Counted from the stretch's first letter, positions 42,173 through 59,036 are shown. The stretch: DNA of 64,000 nucleotides from Sphingomonas carotinifaciens (GCF_009789535.1 NZ_WSUT01000005.1:3238001-3302000), one strand, 5' to 3'. Numbers and translations are program-made. The notes: a model not told the origin generated them from the sequence alone.

Positions 42173-44662
42173 TCAGATCCCCACGATCCCGCCATCGGCC
42201 TTGGCGATGACGATCGTCGCCGAGCGTGGGCGAACACCGGCCGCAGCGGTGCCCGTCTGGTTCGCCGGCCAGTTGCTGGTGATGTTCTGCGGATCGCCGC
42301 CCTCACCGGGATGCTGGATGTTCACGAACAGCGAGGTGCCGTCTGGCGAGGAGGTGATGCCGGTGATCTCGCAGCCCTTCGGCCCCACCAGGAAGCGCTT
42401 GAGCGACGCACCCGGCGCCTTGCCGACGCGGGCCTGAACCGTGGCGCTGGCACCCTGTACGGTGCTGGTCACCGACTTGGTCGAACCGTCACCCACCCGG
42501 CCCGGGATCGCGGCCAGCATCATGCAGTTGGTGACGTCCGTATAGGCACCGTCGTCGGTCTGGATCCACATCACCGGTGTCGCCTGACCGGCGGTGTTGG
42601 TCGGTTCGCTGAACCACAGGCCGTCCGGCGACGAGAAGTCGTTCGTCGCATCCAGGCCCGACAGGTTGATGTTCGCCGCATCCGCACCGGCCTCGGCACC
42701 GAAGGCATAGACATCCCAGGTGAAGCCGGTCGCCTCGGTCGAGTCGTTCGTCTCGCGCAGGCGGATGACATGGCCGTTGACGTTGCCGGTGCTGCTGCCG
42801 CCGGTCACCTTGGTATCGACATAGGCGCGCGGGTTCGCCGCATCGACCGCGTTGGCACCGGTCGGGCGACGCGACGAATTGTTGGTCAGCGTGCAGTACA
42901 TTTCGCCGGTGGCCGGGTTCACCGCGGTCCATTCCGGACGATCCATCCGCGTCGCGCCCACCGCATCGGCGGCAAGGCGGCAGTGCGTCAGCACATCGGC
43001 CTGATCGGCAAAGGCATAGGTGGGATAGCCGGTCGGGGTCAGCACCCCCTGCCCGAACACCAGGGGCAGCCACTGACCGGAACCATCCGCAGCGAAGCGC
43101 GCGACATACAGCGTGCCGGCGTCCAGATACTTGTCGCCGACCGCCAGGCGGTTCGCCGCGGTCGCATCCGCCGCGGCCCAGGCGGTGTTCGACACGAACT
43201 TGTAGATATATTCGCCCTGCGCGTCGTCGCCCATGTAGAAGGCGGGCTTCACCCCGGCGATCATCCGGCCGGGGCAGACGCCTTCATGGTTCATCCGGCC
43301 CAGCGCCGTGCGCTTGCGGGGCGTGGAGTTCGGATCGAACGGATCGATCTCGACGATCCAGCCATATTGATTGGGCTCGTTGCGATAATCGCCGGTGCCG
43401 TTCGCGGCCTTGCTGGCGTCCACCGTGGCGTTGAACTTGGCGATCCGCGTATCGCCCGCCGCCGGCGCCGCGGCGCTGGTCCAGTTGTAGTTGCCGATGC
43501 GGATGCCCAGGCCATAGCGATTGAACGCGGTGACCGACTTCGTACCCAATGCCGCGCTACGCCGGGCATTGTCGTCCGCATCGCGGCGGAAATAGCCCGC
43601 CCAATTTTCTTCGGCGGTGCAATAGGTCATCCACGGCATCATGCCGTTGGCGCAGTTGTTGATCGTGCCGCGACCGGCGGTGCCGTTCGGCGAGAAGGCG
43701 GTGAACAGCAGCGCGTTGCCCGCCACCGGGCCGGAGAAGCTGGTCGGCGTGAACGGGGTGATGCGGCGGTTGAGGCTGCTCCCCTGCACATAGGACCAGC
43801 CCGCGCTTCCCCGCGTGACCTCGACCACGCTGACGCCGTGGCATTCCATCTCCTTCAGCACCTCGGCGGTCGGGCGCACGCTGCCCGCGCTCAGGCCGGT
43901 GGGGCCGTTGGGATGGAGATAGCTCTCGGTGATGTTCTCGTGGTTCATCACCAGCAGACCGCGCGTGCTGTTGCTGGCGCTCGGCGCGGTGCCGGTGGCG
44001 GCCAGGCCGAAATAGCTCATGCCGTCATGATGGTCGCCCGCGCGCTGCGCGAAATTGGAGTCGGTACCGTTGTTGGCATAGGCCGACACGCCGGCGGCCA
44101 GCGGATCGCCCAGCCGGTACAGCACGGTGACGTCATAGCCCGCCGGGACCGCCACGACGTCCGCCAGGCTCTTGGGCACCGCGGTGAAGTCGAGCGCGAT
44201 CGGGTTGACCGTCACCGTGACGGCCGTGTTGGTGGTCACCCCGTCGCCACTGGTCGTCTCAAGGCGGAAGCCGAGCGGCGTCGCGGCGGCGACCGCGGGT
44301 GCGCGGAAGCTGGCGTTGAGCGAGTTGGCGTTGGTCAGCGCGACCGCCGGACCACTGGTCTGGACCCATGCGGCGTTGGACAGCGTCCCGCTGGTCACCG
44401 CACCGGTCAGCATCACCATCCGGCCGCCGGTCACGGCGTTCGGGCCCGACGCGGTCGCCGTGACGGCCTCGTTGTCTTCCTCGTCGCAACCCGCGAGCAG
44501 CGCGCCCCCGAAGAACGCCGCTGTCATCGCGGACACGCCGTGACGCAGCGTCGCGCGACGCGACAGGCGCGTGGCGATGATGTCGTTCAGATGCGGATTG
44601 GCCGTCGAATTGGTATCGATATCCCCGTCGTCATAGGCGACGGGCTGCATCGGATCGGTCAT
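42173..44662 (-). CDS. phoX: PhoX-family alkaline phosphatase, Tat-exported
   Basis: Large secreted phosphatase of the PhoX/DUF839 family (829 aa), which releases phosphate from organic esters using calcium and iron in characterised members. A twin-arginine signal TRLSRRATLRHG (RR at 35-36) is followed by a hydrophobic stretch ending in a lipobox-like LLAGCD (Cys59). Residues about 70-150 resemble an Ig-like insert, then the catalytic region with AGDHHDGMSYFGL, LLVMNHENITESY, GWIVEIDPFDPNSTPRKRTA, MNHEGVCPGR and ITSSPDGTSLFVNIQHPGEG. The start was chosen at MTDPMQP. A triple Pho-box-like site lies 98 bases upstream. Confidence 0.88.
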   Translation of the reverse strand: MTDPMQPVAYDDGDIDTNSTANPHLNDIIATRLSRRATLRHGVSAMTAAFFGGALLAGCDEEDNEAVTATASGPNAVTGGRMVMLTGAVTSGTLSNAAWVQTSGPAVALTNANSLNASFRAPAVAAATPLGFRLETTSGDGVTTNTAVTVTVNPIALDFTAVPKSLADVVAVPAGYDVTVLYRLGDPLAAGVSAYANNGTDSNFAQRAGDHHDGMSYFGLAATGTAPSASNSTRGLLVMNHENITESYLHPNGPTGLSAGSVRPTAEVLKEMECHGVSVVEVTRGSAGWSYVQGSSLNRRITPFTPTSFSGPVAGNALLFTAFSPNGTAGRGTINNCANGMMPWMTYCTAEENWAGYFRRDADDNARRSAALGTKSVTAFNRYGLGIRIGNYNWTSAAAPAAGDTRIAKFNATVDASKAANGTGDYRNEPNQYGWIVEIDPFDPNSTPRKRTALGRMNHEGVCPGRMIAGVKPAFYMGDDAQGEYIYKFVSNTAWAAADATAANRLAVGDKYLDAGTLYVARFAADGSGQWLPLVFGQGVLTPTGYPTYAFADQADVLTHCRLAADAVGATRMDRPEWTAVNPATGEMYCTLTNNSSRRPTGANAVDAANPRAYVDTKVTGGSSTGNVNGHVIRLRETNDSTEATGFTWDVYAFGAEAGADAANINLSGLDATNDFSSPDGLWFSEPTNTAGQATPVMWIQTDDGAYTDVTNCMMLAAIPGRVGDGSTKSVTSTVQGASATVQARVGKAPGASLKRFLVGPKGCEITGITSSPDGTSLFVNIQHPGEGGDPQNITSNWPANQTGTAAAGVRPRSATIVIAKADGGIVGI

Positions 44663-44759
44663 TGAAATCCCCCGGAAATCGCCGCGCTCATGCCCGCGAC
44701 GTGCCGCGCCCCTTTGGCCTGCCAAAAAGGCAGCACGGCTGCACTTCGGCGTCGCCGCG

Positions 44760-44788
44760 ATGACATCGCCGTGACGACATGATGACAG
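44760..44788 (-). promoter_or_regulatory. Triple Pho box upstream of phoX
   Basis: On the minus strand: CTGTCAT (44788-44782), N4, TCGTCAC (44777-44771), N4, ATGTCAT (44766-44760). Three seven-base half-sites at exact 11-base spacing, the first identical to the PhoB consensus CTGTCAT and the third at six of seven. It lies in the divergent phoX/GH5 region and could affect both genes. Confidence 0.6.
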
Positions 44789-44884
44789 CCGCGGTCGTCG
44801 CGATGAGAGCGCTCTCTTTACGCATCAGCCGGTTGCCCTTAGCGAAGGCGCGACGCCAAGATTGAGCGAACAAGGGGATTGAGG

Positions 44885-46234
44885 ATGCAGAGGCAGATGA
44901 TCAGCCGGCGTGCGCTGGTGGCCGGCGGCGCCGTGTTGGTCGCGGGATGCGCAGGCGGTGTCGGGTCTGGCCGCGGCAGCGCCGGCGACCGCTTCGTCAC
45001 GGTCGAGGGGCTGCATTTCATGCGCAACGGCCGACCCTATCGCTATGCCGGCGCCAATCTCTGGTATGCCCCATGGCTGGGGGCGGCGACATCCTATGGC
45101 GATCGTGCACGGCTGACCCGCGAACTGGATCGGCTGCAGGCGCTCGGCATCCGCAACCTGCGCATCGCCGGCTCGGGTGAACTGTCCCCGTTGAAGAACT
45201 CGGTAACGCCCGGATTTCGCGATCGCAGCGCCAATTACAACGAGGATCTGCTCAAGGGGCTGGACTGGACGCTGGCCGAAATGGCCAAGCGCGACATGAC
45301 CGCGGTCGTCTATCTGACCAACTTCTGGGAATGGTCGGGCGGCATGATGACCTATCTCTACTGGGTCAATGGCGGCAATTATATCGACATGAACGATCCG
45401 GCCCATCCCTGGCCGGAATTCCCGAACCGCAACGCCGCCTTCTACGCCAACGAACAGGCGCAAAGCCTGTACCGCGACTATATCCGCGCGGTCGTCGGCC
45501 GGACGAACAGCGTGACGGGCACCGCCTATGCGGCCGACCCGACGATCATGGCATGGCAACTCGCCAACGAGCCGCGACCCGGCGGGTCGGACGCCGTGGC
45601 GATCCCCAACCTGCCGAATTTCTATCGCTGGATCGACGGCACCGCGCGCTACATCAAGGGACTGGCGCCGCGGCAACTGGTGTGCACCGGCTCCGAAGGG
45701 CTGAAGGGCTCGATGGAGCGCGAGAACATCGTGCTGGAGGCGCATCGCTCGCCCGCGATCGACTATCTCACCACGCATATCTGGCCCAACAACTGGAGCT
45801 GGATGGACGCAGGCAATCTGGCCGGCACCTATGATGCCGGTGCGGCCAAGGTGGCGGACTATATTGCGGCGCACATCCGCATCGCGCGTGCCCTTGGCAA
45901 GCCGCTGGTGATCGAGGAGTTCGGCTATCCCCGCGACGGCGCCGACGCGCATGATCCCCGCGTGCCGACCAGCTACAAGGATCGCTTCTACCGCCAGATC
46001 TTCGCTGCGGTCGAGGCGGATGCGAAGGCCGGCGGCCCGCTGGCCGGCTCCAACTTCTGGGCCTGGAACGGCGAGGCACGCGCGGCGCATCCCGACTACC
46101 GGTTCCAGCGCGGCGACCTCGCCTATATGGGCGACCCCCCGCACGAGCCGCAGGGCTGGTACGGCGTGTTCGACACCGATGCCTCCACGCTCGCAATCAT
46201 CCGCGCGCACGCGGCGGCGATGGCGAAGATCTGA
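44885..46234 (+). CDS. GH5-family glycoside hydrolase, endo-beta-mannanase-like lipoprotein
   Basis: Secreted (beta/alpha)8-barrel enzyme (449 aa) resembling GH5 subfamily 7 mannan endo-1,4-beta-mannosidases. The N-terminus MQRQMISRRALVAGGAVLVA and GC (Cys22) looks like a lipoprotein signal with a twin-arginine-like ISRRA. The acid/base is Glu229 in WQLANEPR and the nucleophile Glu345 in LVIEEFGYPR. GANLWYAPWLG and VVYLTNFWEWSGG are typical substrate-loop segments. AAGGGG lies ahead of the ATG; an ATG at 44897 is an alternative. It is divergent from phoX. Confidence 0.85.
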   Translation: MQRQMISRRALVAGGAVLVAGCAGGVGSGRGSAGDRFVTVEGLHFMRNGRPYRYAGANLWYAPWLGAATSYGDRARLTRELDRLQALGIRNLRIAGSGELSPLKNSVTPGFRDRSANYNEDLLKGLDWTLAEMAKRDMTAVVYLTNFWEWSGGMMTYLYWVNGGNYIDMNDPAHPWPEFPNRNAAFYANEQAQSLYRDYIRAVVGRTNSVTGTAYAADPTIMAWQLANEPRPGGSDAVAIPNLPNFYRWIDGTARYIKGLAPRQLVCTGSEGLKGSMERENIVLEAHRSPAIDYLTTHIWPNNWSWMDAGNLAGTYDAGAAKVADYIAAHIRIARALGKPLVIEEFGYPRDGADAHDPRVPTSYKDRFYRQIFAAVEADAKAGGPLAGSNFWAWNGEARAAHPDYRFQRGDLAYMGDPPHEPQGWYGVFDTDASTLAIIRAHAAAMAKI

Positions 46235-46235
46235 G

Positions 46236-46427
46236 TTCACGCGAAGGCGCGAAGACGCGAAGAGTTAAGAAGAAGGTTTGTTCGCGCGGAGACGCGGAGG
46301 CGCGGAGGGGTCTCGCCTGCCGCGCCTCGAGCGTGACCGATCGATCGGGAGACAAGCCGTAGCCCGATGATTGTGAATGAGCCTTCGGCTCGCCCGCCCT
46401 CTTCGCGTCTTCGCGTCTTCGCGTGAA
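46236..46427. repeat. Dispersed inverted-repeat element, copy 2
   Basis: Ends TTCACGCGAAGGCGCGAAG and CTTCGCGTCTTCGCGTGAA match copy 1 at 37060-37227. The shared interior includes GGGAGACAAGCC and GAGCCTTCGGCTCGC in the same orientation. The left end begins two bases after the GH5 stop codon. A second repeat family (46280-46505) starts inside it. Confidence 0.75.
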
Positions 46428-46505
46428 CCACTCCCAGGCCAATGGGACGCAGGCGAGCTCCCCGAAGCGCGACTCCTCCGCGCCTCCGCGCGTCCGCGCG
46501 AACAA
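46280..46505. repeat. Second inverted-repeat pair, interleaved with the first
   Basis: Left arm GTTCGCGCGGAGACGCGGAG (46280-46299, continuing GCGCGGAG) and right arm near 46478-46505 ending CGTCCGCGCGAAC are inverted copies with small differences. The left arm lies inside the other element and the right arm outside it, giving A-left, B-left, A-right, B-right order. Both families share a CGCG(A/G)AG-type unit. Confidence 0.7.
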
Positions 46506-46541
46506 ACGTTCTTCCAACCCCCTCAACCCGCCCCCCGGCGA

Positions 46542-46569
46542 TTGACTTATCCACCGATTCGTATAAGCG
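46542..46569 (+). promoter_or_regulatory. Possible rplJ promoter
   Basis: TTGACT (46542-46547) followed by TATAAG (14-base spacer) or the overlapping TAAGCG (16-base spacer, 46564-46569). The -35 is good but the -10 choice is uncertain. Confidence 0.4.
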
Positions 46570-46619
46570 CCCCCACGCACCCGGCGTTCGCGTCGGGTTC
46601 CGTCCAAGACAGCAGGTGT

Positions 46620-46815
46620 CGGGAATATGCCCGGCTTAATCTCCTGCCGAGACGGGGACTAGGATTTCACCGGCTCGGCCGCTTGTGCCCGCCGGTCTGC
46701 CGCGGTTTCGTCCGCGTCGGTTCCCATGCCCCCATCGCTGGACACCCCGGAGGGTGTTTCACCGTCCGGTTTGTAACCGGAAGGGCCGCTTGCGGCGCTT
46801 CCAGAATGTGGAGAA
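46620..46815 (+). promoter_or_regulatory. Candidate L10 (rplJ) leader
   Basis: About 190 bases of GC-rich leader with several hairpins, including CACCCCGGAGGGTG near 46742 and CGGTTTGTAACCGG near 46765. In bacteria the L10-L12 complex commonly represses rplJL by binding such a leader. I infer this from position and structure; the kink-turn was not established. Confidence 0.4.
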
Positions 46816-46819
46816 TGGC

Positions 46820-47341
46820 ATGGATCGTGATCAAAAGACCCAGGCCGTCGCCGAACTGAACCGTACCTTCAACGAGGTCGGCGTGGTGGTCATCACCCGC
46901 AACCTCGGCATGACCGTCGCCCAGTCGACGACCCTGCGTACGAAGATGCGTGAAGCCGGCGCCGTCTACAAGGTCTCGAAGAACCGGCTTGCCAAGATCG
47001 CGCTCCAGGACACCGACTATGCCGGTGTCTCGGACATGCTGACGGGCCCCGTCGGCATTGCCTCCTCGATCGACCCCGTGGCTGCCGCAAAGGTGGCCGT
47101 GGAGTTCGCCAAGACGACCGACAAGTTCGAGATCGTCGGCGGATCGATGGGCGCGAACGTCCTCGACGTTGCAGGCGTGCAGGCGCTGGCGACGCTGCCC
47201 TCGCTGGACGAGCTCCGGGCGAAGATTGTCGGCCTCATCGTGGCACCCGCCACGAAGCTGGCGACGATCACCCAGGCTCCCGCGGCGCAGATCGCCCGCG
47301 TCCTCGCGGCCTATGCCGACAAGGACAAGGAAGCCGCCTGA
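46820..47341 (+). CDS. rplJ: 50S ribosomal protein L10
   Basis: L7/L12-stalk base protein (173 aa). It starts [20 protein letters not shown] and contains [20 protein letters not shown] and a C-terminal helix that binds L12 dimers. GGAGA lies before this ATG; the frame upstream is leader sequence. Followed by rplL after 73 bases. Confidence 0.96.
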   Translation: MDRDQKTQAVAELNRTFNEVGVVVITRNLGMTVAQSTTLRTKMREAGAVYKVSKNRLAKIALQDTDYAGVSDMLTGPVGIASSIDPVAAAKVAVEFAKTTDKFEIVGGSMGANVLDVAGVQALATLPSLDELRAKIVGLIVAPATKLATITQAPAAQIARVLAAYADKDKEAA

Positions 47342-47414
47342 TCTTCGGGCGAAACCGACTTGAACTGACACTATCGGGCCGAACCTTCATGTCGGCCCAT
47401 ATCGGAGAATACAC

Positions 47415-47789
47415 ATGGCAGACCTGAACGCGCTGGTTGACCAGCTGAGCGAGCTGACCGTTCTCGAGGCCGCCGAGCTCTCGAAGCTGCTCGAAGAGAA
47501 GTGGGGCGTGTCGGCCGCGGCAGCGGTTGCAGCGCCGGCCGCCGGTGGCGGCGCAGCGGCTCCGGCCGCTGAAGAGAAGACCGAGTTCGACGTGATCCTC
47601 ACCGGCGACGGTGGCAAGAAGATCAACGTCATCAAGGAGGTCCGCGCGATCACCGGTCTCGGCCTGACCGAAGCCAAGGCGCTCGTCGAGGGTGCTCCGA
47701 AGCCGGTCAAGGAAGGCATCGCCAAGGACGAAGCCGAGAAGATCAAGAAGCAGCTCGAGGAAGCCGGCGCGACCGTCGAGCTCAAGTAA
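47415..47789 (+). CDS. rplL: 50S ribosomal protein L7/L12
   Basis: Stalk protein (124 aa) that recruits translation GTPases. The N-terminal dimerisation helix pair contains [20 protein letters not shown], the hinge [16 protein letters not shown] lies near residues 40-55, and the C-terminal domain contains [21 protein letters not shown] terminator follows, so rpoB is not directly downstream. Confidence 0.97.
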   Translation: MADLNALVDQLSELTVLEAAELSKLLEEKWGVSAAAAVAAPAAGGGAAAPAAEEKTEFDVILTGDGGKKINVIKEVRAITGLGLTEAKALVEGAPKPVKEGIAKDEAEKIKKQLEEAGATVELK

Positions 47790-47890
47790 GCCGAAGGGAT
47801 CGAGGCAGCACGCTGCCCCGATCCCGAGGCCAGCCGGCGGGCAAAGGCCCGTCGGGCGTCATGGACATGTCCATGATGGCTTGATCCAGG

Positions 47891-47927
47891 AAAAAGGGCG
47901 GCTCCCCCTGGGGATGCCGCCCTTTTT
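47891..47927 (+). terminator. Terminator of rplJ-rplL, probably bidirectional
   Basis: AAAAAGGGCGGC (47891-47902) and GCCGCCCTTTTT (47916-47927) are perfect inverted arms, giving T-runs on both strands. It serves rplL and the convergent DUF4253 gene. Confidence 0.9.
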
Positions 47928-47945
47928 CTCGTCCGAACGCCGCGA

Positions 47946-48572
47946 TCAATCCCACCAGAAGAACCACCATTTTTCGTGCATCAGCCCGGCGGCGAGCGCG
48001 GCAACACTTTCCACGCCCTGTTCGATCACGTCCGGGCAATATCGATACTGCTCGCGCGCCAACGCCAGGGCAGCGGCGCGATCACGCGGCTGGCGCGCGA
48101 CCCGCACATTCATCGTATCGCCGTTCAGCCCGACAAGCTCCGCGCCATATCGCGCGTGCCAGTCACGCAGCATCGCGACGTGATATTCCGCGGGCGGACA
48201 GGCGTTCCAGTCGCCGTACCGTAGATAGGCCGGCACCTCCCAGCCATGGCGCGCCGGGATCAGCAGGATATGCACGCGTTCATAAGGCTTATTGGTCAGC
48301 ACGTCCGTCGCGACCGTCAGCCCGGTGCCGTCATCGCCGCCTGAAACGTTCGCGGGCCACACGCCCTCGGGTGCGCGCAAATCTTCTTCCGCCACCGCAC
48401 CGGACCATTTGGACAGATCCTGCGGCATGTGCAGCCCCTCCGCCGCCTTCAGGATCTCGGCTGGTGACGGCGGCGGCCGCGTGCCGGGTGCCGGCCCGCC
48501 CGGAAGGGTCGGATCGTCGATGCTGAACTGGTCGGCGATGGCGCGAAGGTCCTTATCGCTTCCCACGATCAC
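47946..48572 (-). CDS. DUF4253 domain protein
   Basis: A 208-aa soluble protein. The recognisable part is HGWEVPAYLRYGDWNACPPA followed by EYHVAMLRDWHARYGAELVG and a C-terminal EQYRYCPDVIEQGVESVAAL and WWFFWWD, which match the DUF4253 pattern. No function is established for the family. GTG start; a second GTG two codons later is possible. It overlaps the end of the upstream small gene by 20 bases. It lies in a minus-strand insertion between rplL and rpoB. Confidence 0.8.
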   Translation of the reverse strand: MIVGSDKDLRAIADQFSIDDPTLPGGPAPGTRPPPSPAEILKAAEGLHMPQDLSKWSGAVAEEDLRAPEGVWPANVSGGDDGTGLTVATDVLTNKPYERVHILLIPARHGWEVPAYLRYGDWNACPPAEYHVAMLRDWHARYGAELVGLNGDTMNVRVARQPRDRAAALALAREQYRYCPDVIEQGVESVAALAAGLMHEKWWFFWWD

Positions 48573-48768
48573 GGGCCAGCCCCGCCCCTAGCTCATAAGG
48601 CAGCGCCGCCAACAAACGGGCACGGATCGCCCGGCTGTCAGGCGAAGCACCGTCCTGCCGCGGAGATGCTGGCGGCGCGGCCGAACCTCCAAGCCGGCGG
48701 ATAGCGAAGATGGCCGCGCTGCCGGCCATGCCGAACAGCGCCATGCGGCGAAGGATCGGTCCGTTCAT
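48553..48768 (-). CDS. Small hypothetical protein with a membrane segment
   Basis: A 71-aa frame starting MNGPILRRMALFGMAGSAAI. A basic start and one hydrophobic stretch (about residues 8-20) are followed by an Ala/Pro/Arg-rich soluble tail. It overlaps the DUF4253 start by 20 bases, which supports co-translation. Ribosome-site support is weak and an upstream in-frame start is possible. Family not recognised. Confidence 0.4.
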   Translation of the reverse strand: MNGPILRRMALFGMAGSAAIFAIRRLGGSAAPPASPRQDGASPDSRAIRARLLAALPYELGAGLARDRGKR

Positions 48769-48870
48769 GGCGACAGTCTGGGCAGTGCAGCAGACTGTTT
48801 GCAAGCGCCGTCGCCAAGCCAGTGTCCATACGGGACTTCCCCCGCGCTGGAGGCCGGGGGGCCGATCGAA

Positions 48871-50007
48871 TCACCCCGCCGCCGCGCGATGCGGCCGCAC
48901 GCCGACCTGATCATACATCCGGTTCTGCCCATCCAGCCAGATCGGCGACAGCTTCGCCGAGTCCGCGCGTTCGATACCCAGTGCGAAGCTTTGCCGGGCG
49001 ACGCCACCCCCTGCCCGCGCCACGATCGCCAGCACGGGAACGAACATCGGCCGGTCGGCGGCGGTGATTACGTGGATCGCGTCACGGGCGAGCGCGGTCA
49101 CCGTACGGACGGTGCGGCTCTCGCCCGGTGCCAGCGCGAAGGGCGGCGCGCTGGGGCGCGGCAGCGGCGACAGTGCCGCAAGCTCGGCATCCAGACCCTG
49201 ATGCGCGCTCATCAACCGCGCATCGAGTATCACGCGTTCGATCGTCACCGCGCCGTTATTGGTCAGCGTCACCTCCGCCTCGGCGGTCGCGCTGAGCATG
49301 TTGAGCCCGACGCGCTGCGGTCGAACGGCGATCGCGATCAGCGCCGGCGGGATCGGCGGCGGCAAGGGTGCGACCGGCGCAGGTGGAGCGGGAGGAGGTG
49401 ACGCCGGCTTCGGCGGTACGGGCGCAGGCCGCACCGGTTCGGCGACGGGCGCCGGCAGTGCACGGGGCCGCGCACCGCGACGACCCAGCCATATCCCGGC
49501 AGCCAGCGCGATCACCGCCGTGCCGAGCAACCACGGCCACATCGGCGCCCGCTCCTCGCGCATCGCATTTGCCTCGGGTGCCACCGTGCCGGGCGCGGCG
49601 GCAGCCGGCGTCGGGGGTGCGACCGGCACGAAGGGCGGCGCGCTGGGCACCGGCGTGGCGATGGGCGCGGGCGTGGCGGACGGCAGCGGTGCGGGTGTCG
49701 CACGCGGCGTCGGCGTCGGTCGCGGTGTGGGCGAGGCAGCCGGGGTCGGAGTCGCACGCGGAGTTAGGGTGGGCGCGGCGCGGGGCGTGGGTGCGGGGCG
49801 CGGGGTCGGCTGCGTGGCGGGCAGGTTCAGCCGCGGCGTATCGGGCACGGGCACCGGCGCAGGGGTCGGCGCAGCTTGCGGCGGCAGGCTGAAGCTTTCC
49901 AGTCCGGCCGGCGGGCCGGCGGGCGTGGTACTGGTCTGGGCAGCCGCAGTGCCGGCCATCAACAGGGCAAAGAAGCCGGCGGCGGCGCGCGGGCCGGGCG
50001 AGGTCAT
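48871..50007 (-). CDS. Secreted/membrane-anchored Pro-rich protein of unknown function
   Basis: A 378-aa protein with a clear signal peptide (residues 1-23, ending AAAQ). A long Pro/Ala/Thr region (about 40-148) contains repeated TPRPAPTPRA-like units. A membrane segment lies near 157-175 (MWPWLLGTAVIALAAGIWLG). A second Pro-rich stretch (180-230) leads to a C-terminal beta-rich domain (231-378) beginning IAIAVRPQRVGLNMLSATAE. The C-terminal domain resembles immunoglobulin-like folds only vaguely. AGGA lies about ten bases before the ATG. It is divergent from rpoB; function unknown. Confidence 0.75.
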   Translation of the reverse strand: MTSPGPRAAAGFFALLMAGTAAAQTSTTPAGPPAGLESFSLPPQAAPTPAPVPVPDTPRLNLPATQPTPRPAPTPRAAPTLTPRATPTPAASPTPRPTPTPRATPAPLPSATPAPIATPVPSAPPFVPVAPPTPAAAAPGTVAPEANAMREERAPMWPWLLGTAVIALAAGIWLGRRGARPRALPAPVAEPVRPAPVPPKPASPPPAPPAPVAPLPPPIPPALIAIAVRPQRVGLNMLSATAEAEVTLTNNGAVTIERVILDARLMSAHQGLDAELAALSPLPRPSAPPFALAPGESRTVRTVTALARDAIHVITAADRPMFVPVLAIVARAGGGVARQSFALGIERADSAKLSPIWLDGQNRMYDQVGVRPHRAAAG

Positions 50008-50290
50008 GGAAACGCTATCCTCGTGACTGAACGGGTCGATCGGCGAGCGAGCCCCATGCCATTCCCTTTGACAGTTTCCAACACGGAACCTATATGGCGT
50101 CTCATCCACCACAGCTTTCGGGAAATGACACGGCGTCGCGCACCGGGTCGGTCGAATGGGAAGCTGATGGTTCATCGGACGCCGGATGCCGCCGCACAAG
50201 TGTTGCGCGCGGCCTTTCGGCGTCCCGTCGTGCGTCCCGCCCGGAGGTATCCGGGCAGCGAAAATACGGCTGACGAGGCAAAACCAGACC
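50008..50290. other. Gap upstream of rpoB
   Basis: About 280 bases with no gene. It contains the strong rpoB promoter at 50068-50096 and an untranslated leader of nearly 190 bases. An open frame continues into rpoB from 50186 but is not conserved-looking. Confidence 0.6.
50068..50096 (+). promoter_or_regulatory. Predicted rpoB-rpoC promoter
   Basis: -35 TTGACA (50068-50073, consensus), a 17-base spacer, -10 TATATG (50091-50096), then GCGTC. The best-matching promoter in the window. It shows rpoBC is driven independently of rplJL. Confidence 0.8.
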
Positions 50291-54448
<4,158 letters not shown>

Positions 54449-54458
54449 GCCTGCTTCT

Positions 54459-54559
54459 CCCCTCCCGCATGCGGGAGGGGTCGGGGGAGGGCCTGATAAG
54501 GCGCGACCCTCCCCGACACTGACACGCCCTCCCCTAACCCCTCCCGCACGCGGGAGGGG
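54459..54559. repeat. Palindromic element between rpoB and rpoC
   Basis: CCCCTCCCGCATGCGGGAGGGG (split here as 10- and 12-base halves, 54459-54480) and its near copy at 54538-54559 are each self-complementary. A TCGGGGGAGGG/CCCTCCCCGA stem lies between them (54481-54517). The whole is a roughly 100-base inverted repeat with over 30-base arms. No T-run follows, so read-through to rpoC is expected. Confidence 0.75.
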
Positions 54560-54573
54560 AACTGGAGCGAAAC

Positions 54574-58851
<4,278 letters not shown>

Positions 58852-58876
58852 CCGGTCGCTTCATGACCTGAAAAGG

Positions 58877-58911
58877 GGCCGCCGTCCGGGCAACCGGGCG
58901 GCGGCCTTTTT
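58877..58911 (+). terminator. Intrinsic terminator of rpoB-rpoC
   Basis: GGCCGCCGTCCGG (58877-58889) pairs with CCGGGCGGCGGCC (58894-58906) around a CAA-type loop with one mismatch, followed by TTTTT. Confidence 0.9.
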
Positions 58912-59036
58912 GTTGGGATGAACATGCCCGACAGCCGCCATTCACCCGCCCCCGCCTAGAGCGGCAGATGGAACAGCCGGCCGTTTTGGCGGGTTGCTCC
59001 ATCAACGGATCCCTGTTGGGTCCAGGGAGTAACACG

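Larger units (their letters stand above)
46235..46819. other. Gap between the GH5 gene and rplJ
   Basis: This 585-base stretch has no gene. It starts one base after the GH5 stop with two interleaved inverted-repeat elements (46236-46505), then a possible rplJ promoter (46542-46569), then a structured leader that may be the L10 control region. Confidence 0.6.

Noticed and set aside
42311..44665. 784-codon plus-strand frame opposite phoX
   Set aside because: Shadow frame; phoX has a Tat signal, family motifs and a Pho box, while this frame has none.
37060..46427. Composite transposon carrying rplKA through the GH5 gene
   Set aside because: No transposase or target duplication is visible, and the block contains essential ribosomal genes.
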